64,000 nucleotides of DNA from Halospeciosus flavus. Its GTDB lineage: Archaea > Halobacteriota > Halobacteria > Halobacteriales > Halobacteriaceae. The first letter of the stretch is position 1, and each line of letters begins with the position of its first letter. Of the stretch, positions 44,942 to 53,500 are shown one piece after another. Position numbers and translations under genes: made by a program. The notes beneath the pieces were generated by a model. The model saw only the letters and a program-made list of their open reading frames with translations. It made no database searches and was not told the origin of the DNA. The stretch is from assembly GCF_029814175.1 (NCBI RefSeq), contig NZ_CP122312.1:2728001-2792000 (forward strand). Reading direction: 5' to 3'.

Positions 44942-45961
44942 ATGACCTCTCTCGACAACGTCTCTACCGAAGACCTCCGCCAGGTCTTGGCGGAGGTCGA
45001 GGGAAAAAAGCCGTCACAACGGCTCATGGCGGCGATCAATTACCTTGAAGAAGACGGTGCGACGCTACAAGAGGTCGCTGAACGCTATGGATACACTGCT
45101 GGCTGGCTCTCGCGGTGGCTTGATCGACTCGAACGGCTCGCCGACGAGCCGTTCGAGGAGGTCGTCTACGACGAACACCGTTCAGGAAGGCCCTCAAAAC
45201 TCTCCGACAAAGAGCATGAACAGTTCGTTGAAGCGCTTCACAAGTCTCCAGAGGAAGTTGGACTTGACGCGCCTGCGTGGTCTGTTCCACTAGCTCGTCA
45301 CTATCTCGCCGAGGAATTCGACGTTGAGTACTGTGAGCGTCACGTTCGACGATTGATGACCGAGGCCGGCTGTCCTGGAAGACAGCCCGGCCGGAGTTTC
45401 ACAAATCCGATGAGAGAGCACAGGAAGCATGGCAAGACGGGTTCAAAAAAAGCGCGACAACCTGGACGACGAATACACGATCTTAGCCATTGATCAGACG
45501 CGACAGGTTCTCTCGACACTGATTCACGCATGGTTTCCCAGGGTGAGCGCCCGTCACTCCCGGTGACGGGCGCGTGGGACAGCATCAAACTTCTCGGTGC
45601 AGTCAGCGATACTGATGAGACGTTCTTTCTCCCCTGCGAGGAAAACTTCAACAGCGACACGACGATTCGTCTTCTGGATGCACTCCAGACAGAGTTCGGC
45701 GAGAAAATCTGCGTTGTCCTCGATAACGCCTCGTATTTCACGGCGAACAGAGTCCAAGAGTTCGTTGAAGATACTCCGATCGAACTGTGTTACCTTCCGC
45801 GGGGTTCACCAGAGCTGAACCCCGCGGAAGAGTGCTGGCGACAACTCGATCAATCACTCGGCAACCGCCTATTCGAAACGCTTGACGAACTTCGTGATGC
45901 TGCTCTCTGTGCACTGGACGATATCAACGTACCAGATGTCTTTACGTACTTATGTCCGTGA
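44942..45961 (+). pseudogene. IS630-family transposase with three single-base deletions
   Basis: Reading frames 2-1-0-2 must be joined to give a full protein. Frame 2 (from ATG 44942) gives the HTH part (YLEEDGATLQEVAERYGYTA). A missing C near 45370, a missing A in the A-run at 45445-45451 and a missing G at 45541-45543 each shift the frame, and together restore it. All DDE residues survive: LAIDQT, VVLDNASYF and LNPAEECWRQL. AT content is higher than in neighbours. GTCAG at 44901 and CTGAC at 45978 could mark ends of the element. Confidence 0.85.
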
Positions 45962-46004
45962 GTATGAAGAGACGAACTGACCGTCCACCTCCGCATTTAT
46001 TGTC

Positions 46005-46027
46005 CACTATCGAATATATCTATAGTG
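46005..46027 (+). promoter_or_regulatory. Operator-like palindrome in a promoter
   Basis: CACTAT (46005-46010) and ATAGTG (46022-46027) are perfect reverse complements with an 11-base AT-rich spacer. A TATA-like ATTTATTG lies just upstream (45995-46002), giving a start near 46025, seven bases before the ATG at 46032. The repeat therefore covers the space between TATA and start, the usual place for an archaeal repressor. Confidence 0.45.
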
Positions 46028-46031
46028 CATC

Positions 46032-46298
46032 ATGCCCTCCGACGGTCCCCGTTCGCGTCTCTCCCTCTCGCGTGTCGACGTCCGAGACATCGTCTGGACG
46101 AGTGTGAAGGAGGTCGTCGTCCTGGTCCTCCTCTCGTTACTGTGGGCCGCCCTCGTCCTCGTCGGCGTGGTCGTGCTCTCGGTCAGCACCCGCGTCGGGC
46201 CGACTGCCCGCGCCTTCGGACTCCCGTTCGGTCTCTTCGCCGTCGGCGTCGGCGTCGGCGGCCTCCTCCGGACGTGGCGACTGCCGCCGTTTCGGTGA
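46032..46298 (+). CDS. Small two-helix membrane protein (88 aa)
   Basis: Polar N-terminus PSDGPRSRLSLSRVDVRDIV with an amphipathic helix, then two helices (about 26-51 and 59-78) and a basic C-terminus. This is the layout of haloarchaeal two-TM sensor-like or accessory proteins; no specific family recognised. A promoter with an operator-like palindrome precedes it. It lies between the broken transposase and another two-helix gene. Confidence 0.65.
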   Translation: MPSDGPRSRLSLSRVDVRDIVWTSVKEVVVLVLLSLLWAALVLVGVVVLSVSTRVGPTARAFGLPFGLFAVGVGVGGLLRTWRLPPFR

Positions 46299-46309
46299 TT
46301 CCTCGGGGG

Positions 46310-46324
46310 AACAGTTATTCTGTT
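46310..46324 (+). promoter_or_regulatory. TATA element inside an inverted repeat
   Basis: AACAG (46310-46314) and CTGTT (46320-46324) enclose TTATT, which is centred 28 bases before the ATG at 46345. TATA occlusion by a dimeric protein is conceivable. Short repeat, so chance is not excluded. Confidence 0.35.
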
Positions 46325-46344
46325 AGACTGCGAACCAGTCACGT

Positions 46345-46587
46345 ATGGCCGTCGACCCCCTCGACCACTACGACGTCGTCTACCGTGCGACCCGTGACGC
46401 CGTTCGTGACACTGCCCTGCTGTTCGTCGCGACTGGTGTCCTCGTGCTCGTGGTCCTCTTCGGCCTCCAGATGGCGATCTACTCGTTCTCCGCGTCGACG
46501 GTAACGCTGGGGAGTGTCGCCGTCGGGGTCCTCAGCGCGTCGCTCGCACTCCTCGCGGTGTGGCGACTCGCCGGACTCTGGCGCTGA
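46345..46587 (+). CDS. Small two-helix membrane protein (80 aa)
   Basis: AVDPLDHYDVVYRATRDAVR is a soluble helix; two hydrophobic helices follow (about 23-46 and 55-77), ending in a basic WRLAGLWR. No family recognised. The TATA element 28 bases upstream indicates leaderless transcription. Similar organisation to the preceding gene but no clear sequence similarity. Confidence 0.65.
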   Translation: MAVDPLDHYDVVYRATRDAVRDTALLFVATGVLVLVVLFGLQMAIYSFSASTVTLGSVAVGVLSASLALLAVWRLAGLWR

Positions 46588-46605
46588 CCGGTCGGCACTG
46601 TCGAC

Positions 46606-47253
46606 TCAGAACTGGTCGAGGGCGGACTGCTCTGCCGCCGCCAGCACGTCTGCACAGGTACTCCACGACTCGCGTGCACAGTCCGGGAGGTCGCCGTGCT
46701 CGGCGACGTACGTCCGGAGGAACTCGCGGGTCGTCGGGTCGCTCGGGTAGCCGCTACCCACTTCGCCGTACTCCTCGGCCAACGCCGCGACGTGGGCGTC
46801 GCGTTCGACCTTCGCGACGACGCTCGCGGCCGCGACGTGCGGGTCGTCGGCGTCGGCCTCGTGACGGGCCTCGACCTCGACGTCGGCGTCGACCCACTCA
46901 GCGACGCGGCGGCCGAAGCGTTCGGCGTCGACGTCACCCGCGTCGACCGTCCCGCCGAGTCCGTCGACCGCCTCCGAGACGGCGTCGAGCGCCTCGGCGT
47001 GGGCTTCGACGGTCAGCGTGTTCATGTCCGTCTCGGGGTCGTCGATGCGTTCGACCGAAATCTCGGCGACACCGACGTCGACGGCCGGGTGTTCGCGGAG
47101 GTCGGCGGCGAGTTCCTCGCGGCGGGCGGGTGCGAGCGTCTTCGAGTCGGCGACACCGTCGGGGAGCGCCTCGGGCGGGGCGACGACGGCCGCCGCGAAC
47201 ATCGACCCGAGGACCGGTCCCTTCCCGGCCTCGTCGACGCCGAAGCGTCTCAT
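46606..47253 (-). CDS. rnhB: Ribonuclease HII
   Basis: 215 aa. It cuts RNA in RNA-DNA hybrids, including single ribonucleotides. FGVDEAGKGPVLGSMF at the N-terminus holds the Asp-Glu pair (Asp6, Glu7); GVADSKTLAPARREEL and DPHVAAASVVAKVERDAHVA carry the remaining conserved residues; GSGYPSDPTTREFL is the substrate-side segment. Archaeal RNase HII length. pus10 ends 4 bases upstream of its start, same strand. Confidence 0.94.
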   Translation of the reverse strand: MRRFGVDEAGKGPVLGSMFAAAVVAPPEALPDGVADSKTLAPARREELAADLREHPAVDVGVAEISVERIDDPETDMNTLTVEAHAEALDAVSEAVDGLGGTVDAGDVDAERFGRRVAEWVDADVEVEARHEADADDPHVAAASVVAKVERDAHVAALAEEYGEVGSGYPSDPTTREFLRTYVAEHGDLPDCARESWSTCADVLAAAEQSALDQF

Positions 47254-47257
47254 CGTC

Positions 47258-48586
47258 TCATTCCTCGGTCTCGGACTGCTCGCCGGTGTCGCCGCGTTCC
47301 TCGGTGTCGCGGAAGTAGTCCTCGTCCTCAAAGGATTCCTCTTCGCCTTCGACCGTGATGACGTCGAGGGCCGTCACGACGGCGTCGACGCCGAGGAGTC
47401 CCGCGAGGGAGGGTTCGGTCCGGCCCTCGTCGCTGCTGACGAGTTCCTTGATGTAGAGTCCGCCCTCGCCGTGGACGTCGACGGTGGCGTGGAGTTCGTC
47501 GTGGAGTTCGCCGGAGACGTCGTACACCTCGCGGGTGCGCGTCTTGGCGGCACGGCGGTGGGAGACGCGCTCGGGGGTGCGCTGTTCGACGGTCGTGCCC
47601 CGGAGGTCGTCGAGGGCCTCGTGGAAGGCCATCTCGGTGACCGGTTCGTCGAACTCCACCTCGGCGCGGTACTCCTTCGAGGCGTCGAGTTCCTTCACGC
47701 GTTCGACCATGTCGTAGGTGGCGAGACGGAGGCCCTCGACCTCGACGCGGTCCTCGTTGGCCTCGTTTATCTCCTCCTCGACCGCCTCGACGTCGATGTG
47801 GCGGACCCGCGGTTCCTTCACCTCGACGACGAACGGGCGGCCCGTGCCGAGCATCCGGGCGTCGACGTCTTCGCGGCCGGCGCCGTGGAACTTCGCGGAC
47901 TCGCCGTCCATGGCGTCGCGGATGTAGGGCGCGACGAGTTCCTCGACGCTCTCCATGTACATGTAGCCGGTCCCGTCGCAGTGGTCGCAGGGTTCGTGGT
48001 TCTTGCGACCGGTGCCGTTGCACTCGCGACACGGCCACTCGGTCTGCGGGATGTCGCGTTCGAGTTTACGGTAGCGCCCGTAGACGAAGGCGGCGTTCAC
48101 CTGGACGTCGACCTCGTCCTCGCCGAGGTCGAGGAGCGCGAGGACGTCGGGGCGCTCGAAGTCGACCTCGGTCCCGGTGAGTTCCCCGAAGCGCTTGCCG
48201 ACCTCGCGGTTGAACTCGGACTTGAAGCGCTCGCCGGCGTCGGCGTCGAGACCCGCGCTCTCGCGCAGGAGTTCCTCGTTCTCCTCGACGAGCGGCGGCG
48301 CGCGCGTGCCGACCTGGTAGGTGTCGAACTCGACGTCCTCGACGGCGTCGGCGGCGCGTTCGGCCCACTCGTCGAACTCGGCACAGCGCCCCTCGCAGAC
48401 CCAGCAGGTCTCCGGGTCGACCGACTCGTAGGGTTCGTCGTCGTCGAGTGCGGCGGCGGTCCGCAGTCCCTTCCCGCGCTCGGCGTTCGTCAACCCGAAA
48501 CTCCGGTCGGCGAAACACCGGCCGAGGCAGGCGTCGCAGACGGGCCCCTCGTCGATGACGGCCCGTGCGTCTTCGAGGATAGTCAT
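47258..48586 (-). CDS. pus10: tRNA pseudouridine synthase Pus10
   Basis: 442 aa. It makes pseudouridine 54 and 55 in archaeal tRNA. The N-terminal THUMP-like part has two Cys pairs (CDACLGRCF and CWVCEGRC). A DnaJ-like zinc segment with two CxxCxGxG units (CRECNGTGRK and CDHCDGTGY, about 188-210) follows. The catalytic domain has GREDVDARMLGTGRPFVVEV near residue 240, holding the Asp, and KTRTREVYDVSGELHDELHA later. rnhB follows after 4 bases: an operon. TrmY, which methylates the psi54 product, lies 1.2 kb away. Confidence 0.93.
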   Translation of the reverse strand: MTILEDARAVIDEGPVCDACLGRCFADRSFGLTNAERGKGLRTAAALDDDEPYESVDPETCWVCEGRCAEFDEWAERAADAVEDVEFDTYQVGTRAPPLVEENEELLRESAGLDADAGERFKSEFNREVGKRFGELTGTEVDFERPDVLALLDLGEDEVDVQVNAAFVYGRYRKLERDIPQTEWPCRECNGTGRKNHEPCDHCDGTGYMYMESVEELVAPYIRDAMDGESAKFHGAGREDVDARMLGTGRPFVVEVKEPRVRHIDVEAVEEEINEANEDRVEVEGLRLATYDMVERVKELDASKEYRAEVEFDEPVTEMAFHEALDDLRGTTVEQRTPERVSHRRAAKTRTREVYDVSGELHDELHATVDVHGEGGLYIKELVSSDEGRTEPSLAGLLGVDAVVTALDVITVEGEEESFEDEDYFRDTEERGDTGEQSETEE

Positions 48587-48678
48587 GGGGGTGAGTTTCG
48601 CGTGGAGCGGCACGTATCCTTCGGTGTCTGCGTCGGCACGAGGCGAACGAATATATGGTGTGCGTGACACCTATCGGT

Positions 48679-49671
48679 ATGGCCCTCCACGCAGTCGACG
48701 ACCTCAGCGACGCGTTCGACGCGACACGCGAGTTCCTCTTCCCCTTCGACCGTCGGCGCTGGCTCCGGCTCGCCGTCATGGCGTTCTTCCTCGGCGGGAC
48801 GGGTGGGACGTCGCCGCCGATGCAGTTCTCCGGTGACTTCGGTCGGGTGCCCGACGTGGCCGGCCCTCGACCCCTCCCGACCGACGTCCTCCACGACCTC
48901 GGGCCGAACGCCTGGCTAGTCGTCGCGGCTCTCGTCGCCACGGTCGTCCTCCTCGCACTCGCGTTCGGGGTCGTCGGGTGCATCTTCGAGTTCGGCTTCC
49001 TCCGCGCACTCGTCGACGACGAGGTGGCCGTCCGCGACAGCCTCCGGCGCTTCTGGAAACCGGGTCTCAGACTGTTCGGGTTCCGTCTCGTCCTCGGGCT
49101 GGTCTCACTGGCCGTCGCGGGCGTGTTCGTCCTCTTCGCCGTCGGCGGGTTCCTCGCAGGCACGCCGTTGTTGGGACTCCTCGGGCTACTGGTCGCGTTC
49201 CCGCTGCTCGTCGTCATCGGTCTCGTCGTCGGCGTCGGGAACGCTTTCACGACGTTCTTCGTCGTCCCGGTGATGTACCGCGAGGAGTGTGGCGTCGTCG
49301 CCGGGTGGCGGCGCCTCTGGCCCACCGTCCGCGCCGAGTGGAAGGAGTACGCCGCGTTCGCCGTCGTCGGCTTCGTGCTCACGCTCGCCATCGGCGTCCT
49401 CGTCGGTCTCGTCCTCGGTGTGGCCGCCATCGTCGTCGCGATTCCGGTCAGCGTCGTCTTCGGTGTCCCGTTCGTCCTCCTACAGGGGACGGTCGCGTTC
49501 GTCCTCCTCGCCGTCGGTGTCGTCGTGTTCCTCCTCGTGATGGTCGTCGTCGGCGCGTTCGCCCAGGTCCCGGTCCAGGCGTTCCTCCGGTACTACGGAC
49601 TGTTCGTCCTCGGCGACACCGACCCCGACCTCGACCTGATTCCCGAGCGCCGGGCGGCCGTCCGGGAGTGA
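48679..49671 (+). CDS. Haloarchaeal multi-helix membrane protein (DUF7544-like)
   Basis: 330 aa. The start ALHAVDDLSDAFDATREFL, then PFDRRRWLRLAVMAFFLGGTGG, matches the pattern I remember for DUF7544. About six helices; a Pro-rich exposed loop at about 40-75; conserved FVVPVMYREECGVVAGWRRLW before the last three helices. Function unknown; the general architecture resembles glycerophosphoryl-type membrane domains. ATG at 48679. Confidence 0.7.
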   Translation: MALHAVDDLSDAFDATREFLFPFDRRRWLRLAVMAFFLGGTGGTSPPMQFSGDFGRVPDVAGPRPLPTDVLHDLGPNAWLVVAALVATVVLLALAFGVVGCIFEFGFLRALVDDEVAVRDSLRRFWKPGLRLFGFRLVLGLVSLAVAGVFVLFAVGGFLAGTPLLGLLGLLVAFPLLVVIGLVVGVGNAFTTFFVVPVMYREECGVVAGWRRLWPTVRAEWKEYAAFAVVGFVLTLAIGVLVGLVLGVAAIVVAIPVSVVFGVPFVLLQGTVAFVLLAVGVVVFLLVMVVVGAFAQVPVQAFLRYYGLFVLGDTDPDLDLIPERRAAVRE

Positions 49672-49749
49672 GGGGGTCGACTCGATTCGACTCGACACGA
49701 CCCCGTGGGCTTCCGGTGGAGGTTTGACCCACCCGTCCGTTCTCCCGGT

Positions 49750-50340
49750 ATGCGCCAGTTCGTCGTCGTCGGCCACGACGTGCCGACCGACCCCGACTTC
49801 TCGCTCGACGACCTCGCCGGCGGTGCGGGCCGCCTCGACGTCCTCTGCCGGTGTGTCAACTCCGCACTGTTCCTCTCGCACGACATCCGCGAGGACGTCG
49901 AGGTCCACCTCGTGCTCGCCGACGAGGTGACCGTCCGCATCGACGGGTCGGCCCTCCGCTACATGTCCCCCGACGAACGGAACATCGCCTCGCTCGTCCG
50001 GAAGGCCCTCGAAGCCAAGGACCAGGCCATCGGCCACCGCGAGGCCGAGAGCACGCCCGGCATCTACGTCTCGAAGAAGGGCTTCGAGGCCACGATGGAC
50101 GGGATCGACGGCACCGTCGTCGAACTCCACGAGGACGGCGACCCCGTCGTCGACGTCGAACCGCCTGCGGACCCGGTGTTCGTCCTCTCGGACCACCACG
50201 ACTTCACCGAGGACGAGACCGCCACCCTCGCCGACGCCGCCGAGGAGCGCGTCCGCCTCGGCCCGAAGGTCCTCCACGCCGACCACTCCATCACCGTCGC
50301 GCACAACTACCTCGACACCGAGGGCTTCACCGACTACTGA
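49750..50340 (+). CDS. trmY: tRNA (pseudouridine(54)-N(1))-methyltransferase
   Basis: 196 aa SPOUT methyltransferase. It methylates psi54 to m1psi, found instead of m5U in many archaea. [33 protein letters not shown] at the start and [14 protein letters not shown]...[23 protein letters not shown] at the end are TrmY signatures; the latter is the knot that binds S-adenosylmethionine. Works after Pus10, encoded 1.2 kb upstream on the other strand. Confidence 0.94.
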   Translation: MRQFVVVGHDVPTDPDFSLDDLAGGAGRLDVLCRCVNSALFLSHDIREDVEVHLVLADEVTVRIDGSALRYMSPDERNIASLVRKALEAKDQAIGHREAESTPGIYVSKKGFEATMDGIDGTVVELHEDGDPVVDVEPPADPVFVLSDHHDFTEDETATLADAAEERVRLGPKVLHADHSITVAHNYLDTEGFTDY

Positions 50341-50346
50341 CCAGCC

Positions 50347-50790
50347 ATGCGCGTCTCAGTCGTCGGCGGGGGCGACGCCACCGAACGCGACCGCGAGCGC
50401 GCCGAACGCGTGGGCGAGCACCTCGCCGAGCGCGGTCACACCCTCGTCTGTGGCGGCCGCGGCGGCGTGATGGAGGCGGCCTGCCGCGGCGCGAAGCGCG
50501 CGGACGGCCACACCATCGGCATCCTCCCGGGCGAGGACGCGGCGGACGCGAACGAGTACGTCGACGTCACCATCTGCACGGGTATCGGCCACGCACGGAA
50601 CGCGCTGGTCGTGCTGAACGGCGACGCGGTCGTCGCGGTCGACGGCGGGGGCGGCACCCTCTCGGAACTCGGCTTCGCCGCCGTCTACGAGCGGCCCGTC
50701 GCGGGGCTCGGCACCTTCGCGGTGCCCCACGTCGAGTCGGTCGAGAGCCCCGACGCGGCCGTCGAGTACGTCGAAGCCGAGACTTCGTGA
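50347..50790 (+). CDS. SLOG/lysine-decarboxylase-like (TIGR00725) Rossmann protein
   Basis: 147 aa. VVGGGDATERDRERAERVGE, GHTLVCGGRGGVMEAACRGA, GHTIGILPGEDAADANEYVD and VAVDGGGGTLSELGFAAVYE are the nucleotide-binding signatures of the LOG/SLOG family. LOG enzymes hydrolyse nucleoside 5'-monophosphates, and related SLOG domains sense nucleotide signals. The PGGxGTxxE box is DGGGGTLSE. Follows trmY by 6 bases, probably cotranscribed. Confidence 0.85.
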   Translation: MRVSVVGGGDATERDRERAERVGEHLAERGHTLVCGGRGGVMEAACRGAKRADGHTIGILPGEDAADANEYVDVTICTGIGHARNALVVLNGDAVVAVDGGGGTLSELGFAAVYERPVAGLGTFAVPHVESVESPDAAVEYVEAETS

Positions 50791-50861
50791 ACGGGTACCA
50801 CGGCCCGTGAGTCTGCGTGATTCGGAAGCGTTAAAGGCGAACATCTCGTTGTTTCCACTGC

Positions 50862-50934
50862 GGGCCGGTGGGGTAGCTTGGTATCCTTCGGCCTTCGGGT
50901 GGCCGTAACCGCGATTCGAATTCGCGCCGGCCCA
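50862..50934 (+). tRNA. tRNA-Pro (anticodon CGG)
   Basis: Acceptor GGGCCGG/CCGGCCC, anticodon stem CGGCC/GGCCG with loop TTCGGGT (anticodon CGG), T arm CGCGA-TTCGAAT-TCGCG, discriminator A. D arm GG-GTAGCTTGGTAT-CC with the usual GG. It reads CCG. A TTAAAG element at 50831-50836 lies about 29 bases upstream. No intron and no encoded CCA. Confidence 0.93.
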
Positions 50935-51657
50935 CTACACGTATACCCCTTTCCCCGCATTTCCTGATAAGTAGCGGCCGCTCTGTGGTCTTCCGAGTGC
51001 CGGACTACAGCGACGACGAGAGACCTATCTGCGAGTTCTGCGGTGGATTCATGCCCGGGCATTCGCCGCAAGTCGCTGTAAAGTCATACTCAGTTTTGCG
51101 GGGTGAGCGCGGCCCAGAGGGAGTCTCGTCCCGCCCCTGCCCGTGGATGATGTTCATAATCGGATCAAACCCCCGGAAGAAGTGGTGTGTGGGGGTCGTG
51201 ACCTGCGAGTATGAACCGGATCGCGACGTCGAGCAATGCCCCAGACCCGATCTCTGAATCGGCCGTCTACAGGGTCTTCAGGCCTGGATACGACGAAATC
51301 GGATACGGAGTCGACTGCTGTCCAGTGGGAAATCTCGACTATGACGACAAAAACCGCACGACTGCGACCGATTATGAAGATTTTCAGCCTCGGCACCGGG
51401 TCGAGGTTGACGGTGAACGTGTGGTGAGATATCCCTCTGTTCGACGCTGTTCGGCTCTGAACTGGCTGCTCTCGACAATTTCCGTGTATCGAACCATCGA
51501 TTGACGACGTCACCTAAATCGGCCAATTCGGAGACGCACACCACTACCTTCCGGGAGTTCACACCGATTATGAATCTGATTCGGCTGTGCTCGCGTCCCT
51601 AGCGAATTGTTTCGTCGCTCTCGCTGGCTAAATTCGGTTTTGGCTCGATCGAGAGAG
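50935..51657. other. Decayed, AT-richer accessory island
   Basis: This 720-base stretch has more A/T and mixed codon positions than the flanks and no recognisable gene. The only longer ORF is 51211-51504 on the plus strand (97 codons, DPISESAVYRVFRPGYDEIG), without a promoter or recognisable domain. Another frame has a lone CEFCGG near 51030. It lies between tRNA-Pro, a common integration target, and a frameshifted gene. Probably the remnant of an integrated element. Confidence 0.45.
51211..51504 (+). CDS. Hypothetical ORF in the decayed island
   Basis: 97 codons from ATG 51211. The product is mixed (DPISESAVYRVFRPGYDEIG; DCCPVGNLDYDDKNRTTATD) with no repeats, helix or motif I can place. Codon usage is less GC-rich at third positions than neighbours, as for transferred or decaying DNA. 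It may be non-coding; listed because it is the only ORF of this size on the island. Confidence 0.2.
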   Translation: MNRIATSSNAPDPISESAVYRVFRPGYDEIGYGVDCCPVGNLDYDDKNRTTATDYEDFQPRHRVEVDGERVVRYPSVRRCSALNWLLSTISVYRTID

Positions 51658-51985
51658 CTAACGAAGTTCGTGCCACAGGACGACCTCAACGTGGTCGGAA
51701 TCGGCGGTGACGGCCCGTACTCTCACTGACGGTTCAGCGAGGAACGGGACATCTCGTTTCCCCTCCTCGCCGATTGCGCGAAGCACGTCTGCGACGCATG
51801 CGTCGCCGACGACGAGAGGGACAGTGTGCGGAAGGTCCCGCGACGCTCGGTGTTTCTCGTCGGTCCGGATCGGCGTGTCGAGTATAGGTGGATCGCCGAC
51901 GGCAACTAGGACGACTGGGAGCCGACCCTGCTCCAGTGCGTAAAAGACCGATTCGACGACCTCGACCTCTGAGTTCTGTCACCAC
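51658..51985 (-). pseudogene. Frameshifted gene downstream of a DNA methyltransferase
   Basis: GTG at 51985 starts a frame that reads VTEL and is then lost; removing one base near 51973 joins it to a 104-codon open frame (EVEVVESVFYALEQGRLPVV, then VAVGDPPILDTPIRTDEKHR, ending VEVVLWHELR, TAG). Without the correction, the long frame has no start codon because an in-frame TGA precedes it. Predicted alpha/beta, about 109 aa. It begins 12 bases after the methyltransferase stop, same strand. A real mutation or a sequencing error are equally possible. No family recognised. Confidence 0.6.
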
Positions 51986-51997
51986 CGAACGGCGACC

Positions 51998-53035
51998 TCA
52001 GACAGGTTCGTGTTCGGCCCGGTATCCCTCGTCGGTTTCCTCGACGTTCGTGACGGCATAGAACCGGATGCGTCTCTCCTGTTTCGTCGTGACCGGGAAG
52101 TCGTAGTGTTCGGCGTCGTAGCCGAACGCCTCGCCCTTCTCGCGTTCGCGCGCGACGAAGTCGCGGTGGGCGTCGAGGCGCTGGCGGGCGACGTTGTGGG
52201 AGAGGGCCGCGACGTCGTCGACGCGGTCGTCGAACACCTCCGCGAACTCGGCGTCGAGTTCGTAGCCGATGGAGTTGCGGCCGGCGGCCATCGCGGCGAG
52301 CGACGTCGTGCCGGTGCCCCAGAACGGGTCGAGGACGGTGTCGCCGTACACCGAGTACATGTTGATTAGGCGGTAGGGCACCTCGAAGGGGTAGGCCGCC
52401 GAGCGACTCCGGAGGGCGTCGTGGCCGAGGTCCTGCAACTCGCCCTGGACGTCCTCCCAGACGTCCGAGAACCAGCGGTTGCGCTCCTCCCAGAAGTAGG
52501 CCGACTCGTAGCGGTGCTGGGCACGCGGTTCGAACTGCCGGGAGCGCTTCCCGTTGCGGAAGACGAGGACGTACTCGTGTTCGAGGGTGACGTAGGCGTT
52601 GGGCGGCACCATCCCCGAACCCATGAACTTCGCCGCCGAGTTGACCGGCTTGCGCCAGAGGAGTTCCGGCAGCGGCTCGAAGCCGAGGTCCTCGAAGGCG
52701 TCGACGACGCGGGAGTGGTTCTGGTACACTCGGAAACTCCCGTCGACCTTGCGGGTGGCGTCGCCGACGTTGACGCAGGCGATCCCGCCGTCGACGAGGA
52801 CGCGTTCGACCTCCGCCCACACCTCGCCCAACTGCTCGTGCATCGCTTCGAAGGCGGCGCGTCCGTCCCCGGCGTCGAGGTGCTCACCGACTGCGGGGTT
52901 GAGCGAGGCGAAGAGGTCGTCCCACATCTCGATCATCGGGTACGGCGGCGAGGTGACGACCAGGTCGACGGCGTCGTCCGCGACACGGTCAAGTCGCCGC
53001 GCGTCCCCGACGACGACCCGGTGGTCTGTCTCCAT
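51998..53035 (-). CDS. Orphan DNA methyltransferase (N4-cytosine/beta-class type)
   Basis: 345 aa. The catalytic motif IV is TSPPYP (SPPY at about 29-32) and comes before motif I, VLDPFWGTGTTSLAAMAAGRNSIGYELD (about 234-261): the permuted order of beta-class amino-methyltransferases; SPPY usually indicates m4C. No restriction endonuclease is adjacent. A widely conserved haloarchaeal orphan enzyme of this kind methylates CTAG; this gene is the natural candidate, which is family knowledge, not seen here. ATG 53035. Followed by a frameshifted gene after 12 bases. Confidence 0.85.
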   Translation of the reverse strand: METDHRVVVGDARRLDRVADDAVDLVVTSPPYPMIEMWDDLFASLNPAVGEHLDAGDGRAAFEAMHEQLGEVWAEVERVLVDGGIACVNVGDATRKVDGSFRVYQNHSRVVDAFEDLGFEPLPELLWRKPVNSAAKFMGSGMVPPNAYVTLEHEYVLVFRNGKRSRQFEPRAQHRYESAYFWEERNRWFSDVWEDVQGELQDLGHDALRSRSAAYPFEVPYRLINMYSVYGDTVLDPFWGTGTTSLAAMAAGRNSIGYELDAEFAEVFDDRVDDVAALSHNVARQRLDAHRDFVAREREKGEAFGYDAEHYDFPVTTKQERRIRFYAVTNVEETDEGYRAEHEPV

Positions 53036-53097
53036 CACGGAGACATCGTTCCCCCGGTCTCTTAGGCGCTTTCGTCCCGCGAGCGAGTCCGACCGCC

Positions 53098-53490
53098 CTA
53101 CCCGAGGAGTCGCGCCCACCCGACCGAACAGAGGAGCAACACGCCGCCGGTACCGAGTGCGACGAGACCGGCCACTGACTCCCCGAGGACGAGTGCGGCG
53201 GCGCCGGCGCCCGTCGCGAAGGCGGCGAGACCCCGGCCGCGCCAGGCCGCGAGGGTGGCGGCCGCCCCGACGGCGAACAGCGCGAGTGGGAAGACGGTCA
53301 TGATGCCGCCGTAGAGGTCGGCCGCGCCCGTGAGTCGACCCATCGCCCCGACGCCCTGGAAGAGACCGAGCGCGCGGGCGACACCGTACTGCAGGAGGTA
53401 GACGAACACGCCGACACCCGCCCCACCGACGAGCGCGAGGAGTCCGCGCCGCCCGGGTGGATGTCGTCGAACCGTCGGCGTACTTCTCAT
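53098..53490 (-). CDS. Membrane protein (130 aa) with promoter interrupted by a TnpB element
   Basis: Basic N-terminus (RSTPTVRRHPPGRRG), then four helices (about 16-40, 52-74, 78-98, 105-126). No motif recognised. ATG 53490. The left end of a TnpB element begins only 11 bases upstream, so the original promoter has been displaced; expression, if any, must come from within the element. Convergence or operon partners on this strand: none upstream. Confidence 0.6.
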   Translation of the reverse strand: MRSTPTVRRHPPGRRGLLALVGGAGVGVFVYLLQYGVARALGLFQGVGAMGRLTGAADLYGGIMTVFPLALFAVGAAATLAAWRGRGLAAFATGAGAAALVLGESVAGLVALGTGGVLLLCSVGWARLLG

Positions 53491-53500
53491 AGAAGTTCAA

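Noticed and set aside
45441-45460. Programmed frameshift at the A7 run of the IS630 gene
   Set aside because: It would not explain the two other frame changes; loss of single bases in three runs is simpler.
50985-51257. 90-codon ORF with CEFCGG resembling a small zinc protein
   Set aside because: Only one Cys pair is followed by non-haloarchaeal-like sequence; no promoter; within a decayed stretch.
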